This document shows positions 13,060 to 24,844 of a DNA stretch of 64,000 bases, piece after piece. The DNA is from Unio delphinus. Lineage: Eukaryota > Mollusca > Bivalvia > Unionida > Unionidae. The stretch is from NCBI GenBank assembly GCA_029339505.1, contig JAQISU010000123.1, forward strand, positions 248,001-312,000, in the 5' to 3' direction. The notes under the pieces are model-generated. The model worked only from the letters and a program-made list of their open reading frames with translations. It had not been told where the DNA came from and ran no database searches. The position numbers and the translations under genes were made by a program. The stretch's first letter is position 1. Each line of letters starts with the position of its first letter.

Positions 13060-15899
13060 ATAAAATCAGAGCGAGAGACAGCATTGCCATCGCCACCTGG
13101 AACAATTAACTCTGGGGCAAATTGGAAGACTTCAAGAGTTGACACGTGAGATAGAACACTACAGATGGCACATTCTGGGACTTAGTGAAGTCAGATGGAA
13201 AGCCATAGGAGAACACCAAATGGAAGACAGGTATACATTCTACTATAGTGAAGAGTTGGACAAAAGTCCGTAAATGGAGTAGGCTTCCTTGTAAGCAAAG
13301 CCATCAAGGGATCTGTGCTTGAATGTCGCCCCCTATCTATCCAAGTCTTTGCTCCAATACTGATCATGATGATGAAGAATTAGAGGAGTTTTACAAAACA
13401 CTCCAGGGTATTCTAAAAATGGTAAGTAAAAAAGACATCCTTGTCATCCTTTGAAACTGGAATGCCAAAGTTGGGAAAGATGCTATAAAAGACTGAGATG
13501 ATCATTGTGGACGTTCTTGCAATGAACTTACCAATGAAAGAGGGAGAAGGATGCTCGAGTTCTCATGCTACAACAACTTGGTACGAGCTAACACCTTGAG
13601 CCAACATAAAGCTTCACAATGCTGGACATGGCACGGACCAAATGGAACCCATCATAACCAGATCGACTACGTACCGGTTCAAAACCGTTACCGATCTGGC
13701 ATCAATAGAGCAAAACCAAGAACGATCCCATGTGCTGTTGTTGGGAGTGATCACGAACTATTGGTTATGAACTTCCGAGTGAGTTTGAAGAAAATTGACA
13801 AGCCAAAGAAAATTAGGCTCAAATTCAACCTTGAACAACTGAAGGACCATAACATCTGCAAGTCATTCCATGCTACAATTGGAGGAAAATTTGCTCCATT
13901 CCTTGTGATGGATGATGGTGTCAAAGTGATGACAGACACTTTCAACACAGTCATGACAACAGCTGCCAAGGACATCATTGGCCTCCATCGCCCAAAGAAA
14001 ATGCCCTGTATTATAGAAGAGATTCTGAATATGCGTGATGCCTGAAGATAGCTCATAAACACCAGACACACAACAGGGGCAATGGAGTACAGCAAAATAC
14101 ACAAGAATATCAGGAAACTAACTTGAAGAAAGCAAAGAAAAATTGGAATGGACAAAAGTGCACAGAAAAAGAGAACAGTCTGACTAAGAATAACAACAAA
14201 ATAGCATTCCAGATTGTAAAAGACCTCACCAGACAGAAGCAACCAAGAGTCAGTACCATACAAGACAAAAATGGAAAATGCCTCACAGAAGCAAGTGACA
14301 TTGCAGAAAAATGGACTGAGTATTGTAAAGAACTCTACAACCAACCGTCCACGGGAAGGCCGAGGTGCTTGAAGTAAGTTCCAAACTCCACATACGATGA
14401 TGATTTGCCCATTCACAAAGAAGTGGTGGAGTCAGCAATAGGAGCACTGAAGAATGGGGAAGCAGCTGGAGTAGACAATATCCCAGCTGAACATATCAAG
14501 GGGGGGGGGGGGAGAATCGGTGGTAAGAGCTACTAACAAACATCTACAACAAGATCCGGCATTACAGGTGAATGGACAACACAGAGGACCCAGTCACTAT
14601 CAGTTTGATCAGCCATGCTAGTAAGGTGATGCTGAAGATCATCTTGAACGGACTGAATCCACAAGCAGAAGAAATAATCGCTGAAGAATAAGCAGGGTTC
14701 CGGAGCGGAAGAAGCACAACAGAACAAATATTCAATCTCAGGGTGAAAAGAACTCGCAACATCAACAAGATGTGTTCATAGATTTCAAAAAGGGCTTTTC
14801 ACAGAGGGTACCATGAAGCATTATGGTCCACAATGAAGAAGTACAATATGGATCAAAAGTTGACCAATACCATCAAGCAGCTGTACGCCAAGGCTACCAG
14901 TGCAGTAATTGTTCAAGGTTCTCTGGGGGACTGGTTGAAGACAACAGTTTGAGTACGTCAAGGATGTCTTCTGTCACCCACGCTTTTCAACATCTATTTA
15001 GAGCGCATCATGAGCGAAGCTCTGGAAAACCACTTTGAGACGGTCAGCATTGGAGGGCGTAACATCACCAATCTCCGCTTTGCAGACGACATTGATGGGT
15101 TGGCAGGCAGTGACGACGAGGTTGCCATCGTAGTGAAGAACCTGGAAGAAACATCTTCCAGATTTGACATGATGATAAGCGTAGAGAAGACAAAGCTGAT
15201 GACAAAAAGTGGTAAACAAATATCAGCCAAGATTATAAAGTCAGAGGACATGAAATAAAAACAGTGGGCAAGTTCAACTATATTGGTTCCATAATCACCG
15301 ACGAGGGATCAAGATCAGAAATTTTATCACGAGCAGCACAAACAACGCCATCTATGTCAAAGCTAAGAACCATCTGAAGTGACACGAATATCTGTCTGAA
15401 AACTAAAATTAGACTATTGAGAGCACTAGTCATCTCCATCTTTTTGTATTCATGTGAGGCCTAGAGCCCCGATAGAATAATTACAACGAAGAATCCAGGC
15501 ACTTGAAATGAGATGCATCAGAACCATCCTTGGCATCTCTTACGTGGGCCACATCACAAACGAAGAAGTGCGTTACACCATCAAGCACAAAGCAGGCCAT
15601 TATGAAAACCTCCTCACCACTGTCAAAAAGATAATGCTGAAATGGTATGGCCATGCCACTAGAGCCAATAGTCTATCCACAACAGTAATGCAGGGCAGCG
15701 TCCAGGGTGGCAGAGAGACAGGTAGGCAGCGAAAAACGTGGACTGACAACATCACAGAATGGATCAAAGTTTTGCGGAGACACAAACATTGGCATATGAT
15801 CGACACCAGTGGAGGGAACTGGTCAGATGTTCAGCAGCACAGTGCCTCAACGACCACAATAGGTCAAGAGACTGATGATGATGACTTCCTGATATCATA
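13060..15899 (+). pseudogene. APE-type LINE (craniofacial-development-protein-2-like), near full length, decayed
   Basis: A plus-strand non-LTR retrotransposon. The endonuclease starts near 13085 (IAIATWNN) and continues with a segment reading ILGLSEVRWKAIGEH and the open frame 13551-14045, which holds the NQIDYV and SDHELLVM endonuclease motifs. The linker is at 14123-14377. The reverse transcriptase has its catalytic FADDI motif in the frame 15010-15258 and its 3' end at 15508-15897 (YGHATRANS, RQRKTWTDNITEW). At least five frameshifts or stops separate these frames, including one at a poly-G run near 14500. It ends close to the (TA)n tract at 15978. Same general clade as the remnant at 7030-9243. 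Confidence 0.8.
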
Positions 15900-15972
15900 G
15901 ATTCAATTTCATTATGTCAACAAATCGAATAATGTATAACCTATATTCCCAAAACGTTATAATATAAAATAG

Positions 15973-16121
<149 letters not shown>

Positions 16122-16310
16122 GTGTCTGCGTGGGTTCGAGTCTCTGCCTCAGCTAATTTGGGTACGTGAGAAAGCCTGCCAGTAGCAGCTCGTGGGTAGG
16201 TGGTTCTTAACAGGGTTTTCCAGGGTTCATGCTCCACCATTTATACTGGCCGCCCTGTATTACCTTGTTTGTGCTGGAAAATGGCGTTATACCCTACAAT
16301 AACTACAATA
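16122..16310 (+). repeat. tRNA-derived SINE, family 2, 5'-truncated copy
   Basis: Starts at the B box (GTGGGTTCGAGTCTC) and contains the rest of the body and the TTGTGCTGGAAAATGGCGTT tail shared with the copies at 9556 and 46262. The A-box half has been replaced by the (TATG)n tract. Confidence 0.8.
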
Positions 16311-17005
16311 AAATATGAATGATGGTCTTAAAATGGTCACTATTTCTTTATTTTACCAAATGTTTCATAAATTCAATTGTTTGTTATTTATCAAAAGGTG
16401 TGATATGAAAAAAAAAATAGCAAAAGGTTACCCATAATTTTTATCCTAGAGCACGCAGCGGAAGCATATAATAAGATTATTTAAGCTCAAGGCAATCGGA
16501 GTAATAATGTTCGTTCCTTGAGTAGTGTCGGATTAAACCCCGTGGAAGGCCTTAACCAGTCGAAATCTTGGGGGCCCCTCCCAAATTATCTTCTATCAAT
16601 ATTATTTTGATCCGTTGTCGCGGGGGCCTTAAAAGGGGTGGGGCCCATAGGCCGGTGCCTACTCTGCCTATTTGATATTTCGGCACTGTCCTCAGGGACA
16701 AACATTTTAGCCGACGCAGGCTGATCCGATTCTAGGATTTTAACCCGCTCTATCTCGGTTGCTAGGCCGGCACGTAAACTCAGAGTCCCCGCGACTCTTT
16801 GCCATAATTAATCTTCTAGAAACTGTTTATTCAGTTTTGACCGTGTTAACTAGATCGTGAAGAAGCGTTACCTGTATTTAACACATAAAATTTACCCCGT
16901 GATATTACCGAGTCATACGTACTGGAGTGTTTACACTTCTGCTTTGAGAACAAGAAAGTATCGATGAGAGAGATCAAACTATATGTCCACAAGGAAGTAT
17001 CAGTT
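16311..17005. other. Upstream region of the host gene, no other feature
   Basis: Non-coding DNA, slightly richer in GC around 16520-16800 (runs such as GGGGCCC). It contains no open frame of note. It probably includes the promoter region of the gene whose first coding exon starts at 17041. Confidence 0.4.
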
Positions 17006-17007
17006 GT

Positions 17008-17016
17008 TATATATAA
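17008..17016 (+). promoter_or_regulatory. Possible TATA box of the host gene
   Basis: TATATAAAG lies 25-33 bp upstream of the ATG at 17041. If used, transcription would begin at or just before the ATG, giving an almost leaderless mRNA, so the match may be coincidental or an upstream exon may exist. Confidence 0.35.
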
Positions 17017-17040
17017 AGCCATTTTCTACTTGTACCCGGC

Positions 17041-17128
17041 ATGGATGGATTGTTTCATGGTTTACAAAGGACTGTGCTCCTTTTGGTTGTGTTAATTAGT
17101 CTGCCCAATCGAGGTTTTAGTCAGCAAG
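17041..17128 (+). CDS. Host gene, exon 1: signal peptide of a small type I membrane protein
   Basis: The exon opens with ATG and codes for a short basic start, a hydrophobic core (TVLLLVVLISL) and a likely cleavage region (NRGFSQQ), a textbook secretory signal peptide. It ends at CAGCAAG|GTAAGG, a good splice donor, after the first base of a codon (phase 1). The exon at 41921 starts in the matching phase, so the two can be joined directly, with an intron of about 24.8 kb. Without splicing the frame runs on to 17337 but loses all features. Family unknown to me. The link to the later exons rests on strand, phase and protein topology; RNA would settle it. Confidence 0.65.
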
Positions 17129-17471
17129 GTAAGGAACATTTCGGGTATTTCATGTTTGTAGTTTGTTGTTGTTTTATTTTGTTGTTAGATTGTGCGACTA
17201 ATCCATTCAACTCGTATCACACAGAAACACGCAAGCTTTTGTATTGTATAACACATGGGATATTTCGTAACAGGGAAAACGACAGTACCAATGTTGTATT
17301 ATCAAATGACATAATCATTGAACGCTATTTGTTTTAACTGAGCGGTTATAGGTTTAAAGTACCGATGAGCAAATACAGTATCAATGGCTGTTTGAGTAAT
17401 TAGTACCCTGAATATCACGAAAAAACATAACACGAAAAAGCTTTCTGTTTTTCAGTAAGAATAAAGATATC

Positions 17472-17548
<77 letters not shown>

Positions 17549-17757
17549 GACCAGCACTTTTAGGCTATTTAGCGCCATACAGTAGGTTGTATGTATACAT
17601 GTTTAAAAATACTAAAAGGTTTAAAATCGACCAGCGATATCATAAAAGCTAAAATAGTTCAAGGTAAAATGGCAAGATGTTAGTAACAGTTCCCAATCAA
17701 CTGGACACGTCAATGATGTGTGTTAATTAGGACAGATGAAAACATGTTAAAAATACA
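17129..17757. other. Start of intron 1 with (GA)n microsatellite
   Basis: Non-coding intronic DNA of the host gene. It contains a (GA)n tract at about 17473-17547 and no coding signal. Confidence 0.6.
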
Positions 17758-17952
17758 GTTTCATTACAGTGTAAGGTAATGAAGGTAAGGCCATTGTACA
17801 GTGTCCGTTACAGTGTAAGGGGTGGTGGGAAAGACATCGTACATTTTCATTACAGAGTAAGGAGATGAAGTTAAGGACATTGTACAGTGTCCGTTAGAAT
17901 GTAAGTAATGGTGGGGAATACATCCTAGTTTCATTACAGTGTAAGGAGATGA
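17757..17952. repeat. 86-bp minisatellite, left part, interrupted by element A
   Basis: Tandem units begin with TTTCATTACAGTGTAAGG at 17759, 17845 and 17929 (spacing 86 and 84 bp). The last unit breaks off after 24 bp at the left end of element A and continues beyond the right end at 33345. Adding the 24 bp here to the 62 bp between the duplicated target and the next unit start (33350-33411) gives exactly one 86-bp unit, so element A inserted into a pre-existing array. Confidence 0.92.
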
Positions 17953-18191
17953 AGCAGCAGAGAGGGTGAACAGACTAATTCGAAACGTCACCCTTTTTTG
18001 ATTACCAAATCGACTAATGGTGACTAACATTGAAGTCAGTTCAATGACTACACCTAGATTGTCCCAAACAAATGTTGTAGTCGACCGCTCTCTGCTGCTC
18101 TCTCCATGTGTTAAGTTGTCAATCTGATGATATAAAAAAGATATTGTACATAGATCAAACAAAATGAATAATCGGACAAACGATCAATCTG
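17953..18191 (+). repeat. Left terminal inverted repeat of element A
   Basis: Reverse-complement match over about 240 bp to 33106-33344 with roughly one difference in 15 bases. The outer part is bounded by AGCAGCAGAGAG (17953-17964) and its perfect reverse complement (18088-18099), and contains the hairpin CATTGAA-gtcag-TTCAATG (about 18028-18046). The TIR therefore has its own fold-back potential. A minus-strand frame crossing it is not a gene. Confidence 0.93.
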
Positions 18192-18269
18192 AAACCTTTT
18201 TTAACTTTGAGTAATATTTTTCTTCGGTGCTGCTACAAATTAGCCAAATATTTTATCGATACATGTAAT

Positions 18270-18886
<617 letters not shown>

Positions 18887-18887
18887 A

Positions 18888-19570
18888 ACCCGAGTATGTT
18901 AACATAAATGCTGCTAACTATTTTAAATGGCTGTATCGTGTGTACTACAATAAATCTCAGGCTAGAAGTGATGACCCAGTATATAGTGATTATATTAACG
19001 ATATAACAAGATTTTATTCAGAAGAAACTCAACAGCAAATAGAACAACCTCCCCAGTATCAACTACCTCCACCTTTGCAACAAATAGAACAACAACCTCC
19101 TCAGTATTAACTTACTGCATCTCCGGAACAAATAGAACAACAAGGGATGATGTTGGAAACTAAAACATTTGGAAGTGATCAAATAAAAGAAAGGGCGAAA
19201 CAAAAAAAGGAAGGGATGGAACAAACAATAGAAATGGTGAAACAAATGAACAAGAGAGAGAGAGAGGGAACAAAAAAAAAAAAAAAACGGCGGGAGAAAT
19301 TAGGCTCTTCACTCGGTAAGGAAAAAGATCCTGGTGATGACTTCTGGCGCTACTACAAGAAGTGGTCTAGGAAATAATCCTATCAATTGACCTGACAGCG
19401 TCATCGCTAACGTGGATAAACTAGAAATTCTCATAGGAGGAAAACGCGCTGGAAATACTTCTCATGAAATTATCAACGAAATCTCTGATATCTGTCGACG
19501 ATTATTTACCAGTGGTATCATGGACATCAATACCTATTGGGAATTTATCGATGAAATTACAGATGACTAA
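18888..19570 (+). pseudogene. Element A gene 2, Gln/Pro- then Lys-rich protein with conserved Maverick C-terminus
   Basis: One frame reads from LKPEYVN at 18888 through a repeat-like stretch of EQPPQYQL units to a TAA at 19108, then continues in frame through 19147-19377 (KKKKKRREK basic block, DDFWRYYKKWSRK). After a further stop and frame change it ends with a segment near 19400-19570 containing ILIGGKRAGN and SHEIINEISD. That AGN-type helical tail looks like one I know from several Maverick proteins lying just upstream of the capsid genes. Function is unknown. At least two breaks make this copy a pseudogene. It could be the 3' half of gene 1. Confidence 0.5.
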
Positions 19571-19613
19571 ATCCCTTGACACATAATTTAGATATAGTGA
19601 ATAATTAAATAAA

Positions 19614-20040
19614 ATGATCGTACACAATACGTATCGTAGACCAAGAATGCTCAGAGTAGTAAATTCACGATTACCAGTTTATGAAATAACCTACGGAGAT
19701 GGACTTGGTGATGTTGCTTGGGGTTTATTTACCAGGATAGCCCAAAAAGCAATGCCAATTGCAAAACAACTATCTATGAAAGCTATCGATGTTATTCGCG
19801 ACAAAGCTCCTAGCGCAACCGGTAAAGCGTTTTGTGCGGTCAAAGACAGAATTTTTCCGGTTATTACGACGAGAAAAACAACTGAAATCACCATCTACTG
19901 AAGTTATGCCTGCAAATGAAATTAAAATAATTAATCAGGCCGCAACCCAAAGATTAATGGATCTGGCTGATGCATCGTTAAAAGAAAAAGAAGATAGCAT
20001 AACCGCTAGTCTGATAGCAGGAAGTGGTCTTCGTAGATAA
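19614..20040 (+). pseudogene. Element A pVI-like candidate minor capsid / membrane-active protein
   Basis: The first frame (19614-19901) begins MIVHNTYRRPRML and contains GDGLGDVAWGLFTRI followed by an amphipathic, Ala/Lys-rich helix. The reading then continues in another frame (19789-20040) to an acidic/helical end (NQAATQRLMDLADASLKEK). A frameshift near 19830-19880 joins the two. Maverick elements usually carry a small gene of this form (short basic N-terminus, GxGxGD box, amphipathic helix) before the major capsid protein. It is compared with adenovirus pVI, which lies inside the capsid and disrupts membranes. The analogy rests on pattern and position only. Confidence 0.5.
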
Positions 20041-20071
20041 TTTTAATTTAGATCATAGTAATTACAATAAA

Positions 20072-21457
20072 ATGTTAAACGTGAAATTGATACAGCGTTA
20101 GACATGGGTGAACCAGTTCGTAAAAATGATTCCCTGCGCGATTATCAATATTATTCTTACGATGCAGTACAACCAAATCAACGTGGAAGAATAGAATTAC
20201 AAGTACAGGATACAAGTCGATATTTCTTACCCCATTTATCGAAGTCGAAGGTCGACTTATAAAAGTAGACGATAGAAATTATGAAGCTGCTACTAAAATT
20301 ACTTTTGTCAATAATGGCATTATGGCATTATTCAGTAGTGCCACATACACGATCGATGGAAAACATATCGAATCATGTCTGCAACATGAAGTTGCTACGA
20401 CGATACTTGGTCTAGCAAGATACTCTGATGACTATTCAAGATCAGCTGGCCCATCGATGATGTTTGCAAAGGATATAACCGATCATGCAGATCACGCAGA
20501 TTTAACTACTGGTAATGTAAGAGCCGCAGGTGGACTCTCAGACGTAAATACGGTATTATCAAGAAATACTAATTTCAACCTTGGATTTGCAGCATGTAAG
20601 TCAATGTTGAACGCTAATGGAGAATTTTCGTGTGTAATTTCGTTATCTCATATTTTTGGATTTTGCAGAGATGTTAGAAAGGTTATATTTGGTGCTAAAC
20701 ACACTATAGTACTTGTCAGAAAGGACTCAGACAATGATGCAGTCTGGTGAGAAAATGGGGTTGTTGATGAAGCTAAAATAACGATAGCAAAATTATCATT
20801 GTGGATGCCGGTAATGGTTCCATATATCACAGAAGAAAATAAATTACTTTCTTTCATGAATCAAGGTGGTAAATCACTGCCATCGTGGAAAACAATTACT
20901 ACAGATAGTACTCGAGGTAATGGTGCTGGTCAATTTACGTGGCATATATCAGCACAACAGGGGGTTTCAGCACCACGAGATATTTTTTTTATCGCACTTC
21001 AGGCAAATGCACGAGCAAATAATCAGAAAAAGTACGATGATATTTGACACACTTGATGTTGCCGAGGTTAGTTTAAGAATAAATGGACATCAATAACCTG
21101 CCGAGGATATAAAGTTGAATTTTGAACATAATACTGTTGCACGTGCATATCATCGTTTAATGTCATTTATGGGGCGTGATCTAAATGTAGATACGTTTGC
21201 AAATATCACAAAAAGATTTTACGAGCTTATATCCGATCTATTACTTTTCACTGGAACATTTGGATTTATTTAGACAATCTGTTGTTGATATATATTTTCG
21301 AGCTCAAGTAGGTATTTTTGCTCCTGGTGCTGTAGATCCATCTGTTGTTCCTGCTGGTTTCAAAGCGATCGCTGCTATACTTAGCGACAGTGCAGTATTA
21401 ATCGAGGGAGTTGGTGGACGAATGCGAGTCGTTGATGCACCCGTAGAGAACATGTAA
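20072..21457 (+). pseudogene. Element A major capsid protein (double jelly-roll)
   Basis: Four or more frames must be joined: an N-terminal part 20072-20250, the long frame 20290-20750 (NNGIMALFSSATYTIDG, then HEVATTILGL), its continuation after a TGA at 20748 (KLSLWMPVMVPYI), and the C-terminal frame 21197-21457 (AGFKAIAAILSDSAVLIEG). The NNG-hydrophobic-LFSSA and ATTILGL segments are the parts I recognise from Maverick hexon-like capsid proteins. The expected length of about 450-500 aa agrees. The product would form the trimeric capsomers of the icosahedral shell. Several frameshifts and at least three stops inactivate this copy. Confidence 0.8.
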
Positions 21458-21482
21458 TTAAAATCAATCGAGTAAATATAAA

Positions 21483-21927
21483 ATGTCGTATAGTCATGTT
21501 AACACAACTCTGACTCAAGGTCAGATAAAAAAATTACAATCAAAGAACGCAAATCAATGTGGGGCAAAAATAACGTTAAAAAAAACAAATGAATGGTGGT
21601 CCAAACAAATTATCGTTAACCGGTAATCAGCTTAAACGTTTCAATAAAGCTCTGGTATCAAAAACTGGAGTTCAACTTGAATTTTCTCAATGTGCCATCA
21701 AATATGTGATTAAATCAGGGGGTCTATTTCCACTTCTTGAAGTAATACCAGCATTAATTGCTGCGTCCTCACCTGCAGTTGCAAAAGCGTCTGCGTTAAG
21801 TGCTGGGGGAACCGCCGCAGGAATGGCATTAAAGAAAGCAACAGAAATAGGGTATAAAAACAAGAGACGCGGTCTCAGACTTCCGGGAACTTATCTAGGA
21901 AAGGGACTGAGATTTCCAGGAATATAA
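21483..21927 (+). pseudogene. Element A pX-like protein with hydrophobic Gly-rich tail
   Basis: Starts at ATG 21483 with SHVNTTLTQGQIKKLQ and shifts frame at the A-run near 21580, where the open frame 21589-21927 continues (LSLTGNQLKRFNKALVS). Two copies of a Q(I/L)K(K/R)-type helix-start motif are followed by a hydrophobic segment (SGGLFPLLEVIPALIAA) and a basic end (NKRRGLRLPG). This organisation, repeated LT..Q.K motifs and a GG-hydrophobic tail, is known from Maverick genes compared with adenovirus pX, a DNA-associated and membrane-active core protein. Only one frameshift damages it. Confidence 0.6.
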
Positions 21928-21932
21928 CACCG

Positions 21933-22340
21933 ATGTAAAATTTTGATCTGATAAATGCTGCTAAAAGATTAAAAATAGAACATTTTAGAGGAGTGTTTAT
22001 GCGCGATCAATAACCGAAAAAACCACATCACGTTGAAACCGGTATCATCAATCTCGATTCGAATTCCGGTCTAGGAACTCACTGGGTTGCATATGCGATT
22101 GATCCACGCGGAATTATTTATTTTGATTCGTACGGACTATCAGCACCAGTTGAGTTTTTAAATTATATTAATCAATTACCTGCTAGAACTTGGTATTCGA
22201 CGTTACCGACACAGACAATGACAGACCCACCGATATGTGGTCGTGAATCCATCGCTGTACTTGATGCGATATCAAAATCAACTAAACCACCTCACAAGGT
22301 TGTACATGAATACACAAGTAATCGTTGGACAGGTATCTAA
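21933..22340 (+). pseudogene. Element A adenain-like cysteine protease
   Basis: The frame holds the three signature regions of the adenovirus-type maturation protease in order: GLGTHWVAYAID with the catalytic His, IYFDSYGL with the catalytic Asp, and PPICGRESI with the catalytic Cys. The length of about 135 aa is short for the family but contains the complete core. Two TAA codons interrupt it, one directly after the ATG (21936) and one at 22011; otherwise the frame is open to the natural stop at 22338. In adenoviruses and Mavericks this enzyme cleaves capsid and core precursors during virion maturation. It lies between the pX-like and fibre-like genes, consistent with a late structural block. 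Confidence 0.85.
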
Positions 22341-22348
22341 AATAATAC

Positions 22349-23470
22349 ATGTATATAATGGTCGATATTTACAGAAGATCTTTGATCAGAAAAACCGACA
22401 AAGAAATCGATAAGGATTTCGACGCATCAAAATATGCAACTAAAGATGACCTTGCTGATATTATGAACCTAGCTAGGGTTGACCGAGACGAAGTTGTTAT
22501 TTTTCAGGACAAACACGGTGTTTTGAAAACAAGTAATATTAAGTGGAATGATATAGTTCGTAGGGTTCTTGGCGCTGCTATGGATAATATCCCGGCATTT
22601 ACCGACAGCGAAAAAATAAGAGATTCGGGTATATCGATAGAATATATCAGAAGTGAGATTATAAAACATGTTCAAAAACGATTATCAACGTCAGGTGGTG
22701 TATCAACAGGGGAACTTTCCATGAACAGAAATAAAATAACTGTCTTAAGAGATCCAACATCAGATGAAGATGCGGAAACAAAAAGATACGTTGACACTGT
22801 TGATGGTAAATTATCTACGTTAAAAACAGAACATGATGCCGTTAGTGGTACATTATCCACGCTAAAAACCGAATACGAACTTCACATAAACGATCACAAT
22901 ACCGTAGACGGAAAATTATCTACGCTGAGAGCCGAGTATGACTTTCACGTAGTTGCGTTTACAAATCTCCGTAGAAACTTCAGAAAGATCGATGAAATTG
23001 CAGAAGGATTCTTCGGAAAACCATTAATCGTTGATACGAAACTTTCTGATATTAAAACATCAATCGATACAATTAAGAGAACACAGGAAGATATTGTAAG
23101 TGATGCTCGTGATATTATTAATAAAATTGATCTCCTTGAAATATATCAGGGTAAAATTCTCCACAGGCGGATTAACAACGTATCATCAGGATCAACAACA
23201 TGGTCTCAACAAAATAATACTATCAAACATACTGCGGAAGTTATTGGCGTGTACAGATTGTCTGTGTCTAGTAGTGCAGAATTCGAGATATTTACCACGT
23301 ATCCATGGCGTCACACAACGGATAAGTTCTCTGGAACCGTATCTGTTATATTAAACCGTGGAGACGAAGAAACATTTATCCTGGTTGCATCCGACAAGAA
23401 ATTAACTGCAGCAACGATCTGGTGGTGTTTGGAATTTGTTGCCGAAACACCTCAATTGATTACAGCGTAA
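22349..23470 (+). CDS. Element A fibre-like trimeric coiled-coil protein, intact
   Basis: A 373-aa open frame, the longest undamaged gene of this element. ATG at 22349, with a second at 22358. The N-terminal 110 residues are charged. Residues about 115-150 read MNRNKITVLRDPTSDEDAET and KRYVD, a segment typical of trimeric phage and viral fibre proteins just before the shaft. Residues 150-270 hold near-repeats containing GKLSTLKTE (three variants) and a heptad-like helical stretch. The C-terminal 100 residues are Ser/Thr- and aromatic-rich and end in a beta-type domain that may be the receptor-binding head. Inference: host attachment protein at the capsid vertices. It is odd that this gene alone is open while capsid, protease and polymerase are broken. 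Confidence 0.7.
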   Translation: MYIMVDIYRRSLIRKTDKEIDKDFDASKYATKDDLADIMNLARVDRDEVVIFQDKHGVLKTSNIKWNDIVRRVLGAAMDNIPAFTDSEKIRDSGISIEYIRSEIIKHVQKRLSTSGGVSTGELSMNRNKITVLRDPTSDEDAETKRYVDTVDGKLSTLKTEHDAVSGTLSTLKTEYELHINDHNTVDGKLSTLRAEYDFHVVAFTNLRRNFRKIDEIAEGFFGKPLIVDTKLSDIKTSIDTIKRTQEDIVSDARDIINKIDLLEIYQGKILHRRINNVSSGSTTWSQQNNTIKHTAEVIGVYRLSVSSSAEFEIFTTYPWRHTTDKFSGTVSVILNRGDEETFILVASDKKLTAATIWWCLEFVAETPQLITA

Positions 23471-23475
23471 ATAAT

Positions 23476-23866
23476 ATGGACTATAGATACAATCAAGCGT
23501 GTGAGTGGCAAGATAAATTAAAATCTATCATTGATATTTACACAATAAAAGTAAAAAAAATATCACAGACGTGTAATTGTCATTGATATAATTGTATACA
23601 CAGTCTCCGCGGTTGTTGCTGGAGCCGGTCTTTTATTATCCGCGGTAACAATGACATCACCTGCGGTCATAACGATCTGTGTTTCAGCGTCAACTGCGAT
23701 CGCTGCAGTTTTTAATATAATCGCCAAAAATATCGATGTGGACGAATGAAAAATTATCCGATTATGCGGTGAAGTTACACGCGGCAACGGCGTCGTATTC
23801 TAAACTATCTCAGTTAATATCTGAAAGCCTCAACGATGCTTCAATATCCGTTCTGAGTTCGCATTA
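23476..23866 (+). pseudogene. Element A small membrane protein, decayed
   Basis: From ATG 23476 a short frame (MDYRYNQACEWQDKLK) ends at 23578. A second frame then carries two hydrophobic segments (IIVYTVSAVVAGAGLLLSAV and VITICVSASTAIAAVF), and a third carries a helical tail KLSQLISESLNDASIS. This arrangement of helix, two membrane segments and a tail ending in an ISxxLxD helix is a common small gene of Mavericks. Role unknown; possibly a virion membrane or membrane-remodelling protein. Two frameshifts. Confidence 0.55.
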
Positions 23867-23941
23867 ATGACTATAAAATATTCTCCGAAGCAATAACTGT
23901 GATAGAATCTACACCCATTAAAGTTACAGATAAATATATAA

Positions 23942-24784
23942 ATGTCACCACAAGAACTATTTCAACAGCTTGCCACGAACACAACACCAGTGAAAACCAC
24001 TATGATATCAGTGAGCACAACCAATCCTGAATTCAGTATTAATTTTCCAACTGCAATTTTAGCAAGGGAGATTGCACTTGCACAACTGCGAGTATATCAT
24101 AGTTGGCCAAATATCAGATCTGAACGGTTTGGTGGATTACCTCCAAATAATTCGCTTGTAATTGCAAACAGAAATAAATTGGATGGAACCCCAGATTTCT
24201 TTGTTGTTTATATCCCCACAGGTAGCTATCAGATTGAACAGTTAAACGATGTATTCCAGCGCAGATTAAAATCAACAACAACAAAAAAATAATAAAAATA
24301 ACTATTACTGTTCACGAACCATCATTATCATCTGTGATTGAAGTAAAATCTGCCCATTACGTCGTAGATATTTATCGATCATCGATAAAAACTGTTATGG
24401 GATGGTCTGATAAAACTTCACCACATCCTGATGATGTTCTCAGATTTAACAATAAATCCAGATGCTGAAGGTAGGCATATTTCACCAGAGATTGTAAATA
24501 TAACCTCAACGATTGCAGTCAATCTTGTATGCGATGTAATTGATGGTAGTTATCAAACAGATCTTGGGATATCGAATCAAGCTCAACAAGGATACGTTCT
24601 TTACACATTTAATCCAATGGTTCCTCCTGGATCCCTGATTGTGCAAGAACCAATTAATGCGGTGTATCTACGCATGCATAATCAATACTTGTCAATAATA
24701 AATTTTAAACTCACCTACCATTGTGGACACTTGATTGATTTACGTGGCGAGGTTTTACTGATAAACCTCAATGTGAAATCGTAA
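23942..24784 (+). pseudogene. Element A penton-like minor capsid protein
   Basis: Frame 23942-24292 (MSPQELFQQLATN, FSINFPTAILAREIALAQL) continues after a frame change through about 24300-24470 (KITITVHEPSLSSVIEV) and again in 24431-24784, ending INFKLTYHCGHLIDLRGEVL. The start segment (substituted amino-terminal strand, then IALAQLRVYHSWPNI) and the IDLRGE strand near the C-terminus are the features I recognise from the single-jelly-roll minor capsid protein of Mavericks, which makes the pentons. The homologue in element B begins at 63812. Two frameshifts disrupt this copy. Confidence 0.8.
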
Positions 24785-24844
24785 TGACTTTTATCGTAAA
24801 CGATTTTTTGATCTTCATTCACGAAATTAGGATAAATATTACAT

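Noticed and set aside
13751..14416. 221-codon minus-strand frame with hydrophobic residues
   Set aside because: It lies antisense to the LINE endonuclease and linker, which have clear motifs on the plus strand.
17764..18162. 132-codon minus-strand frame, and a matching plus-strand frame at 33225-33521
   Set aside because: Both are produced by the two inverted terminal repeats and the 86-bp satellite; their similarity reflects the TIRs, not paralogous genes.
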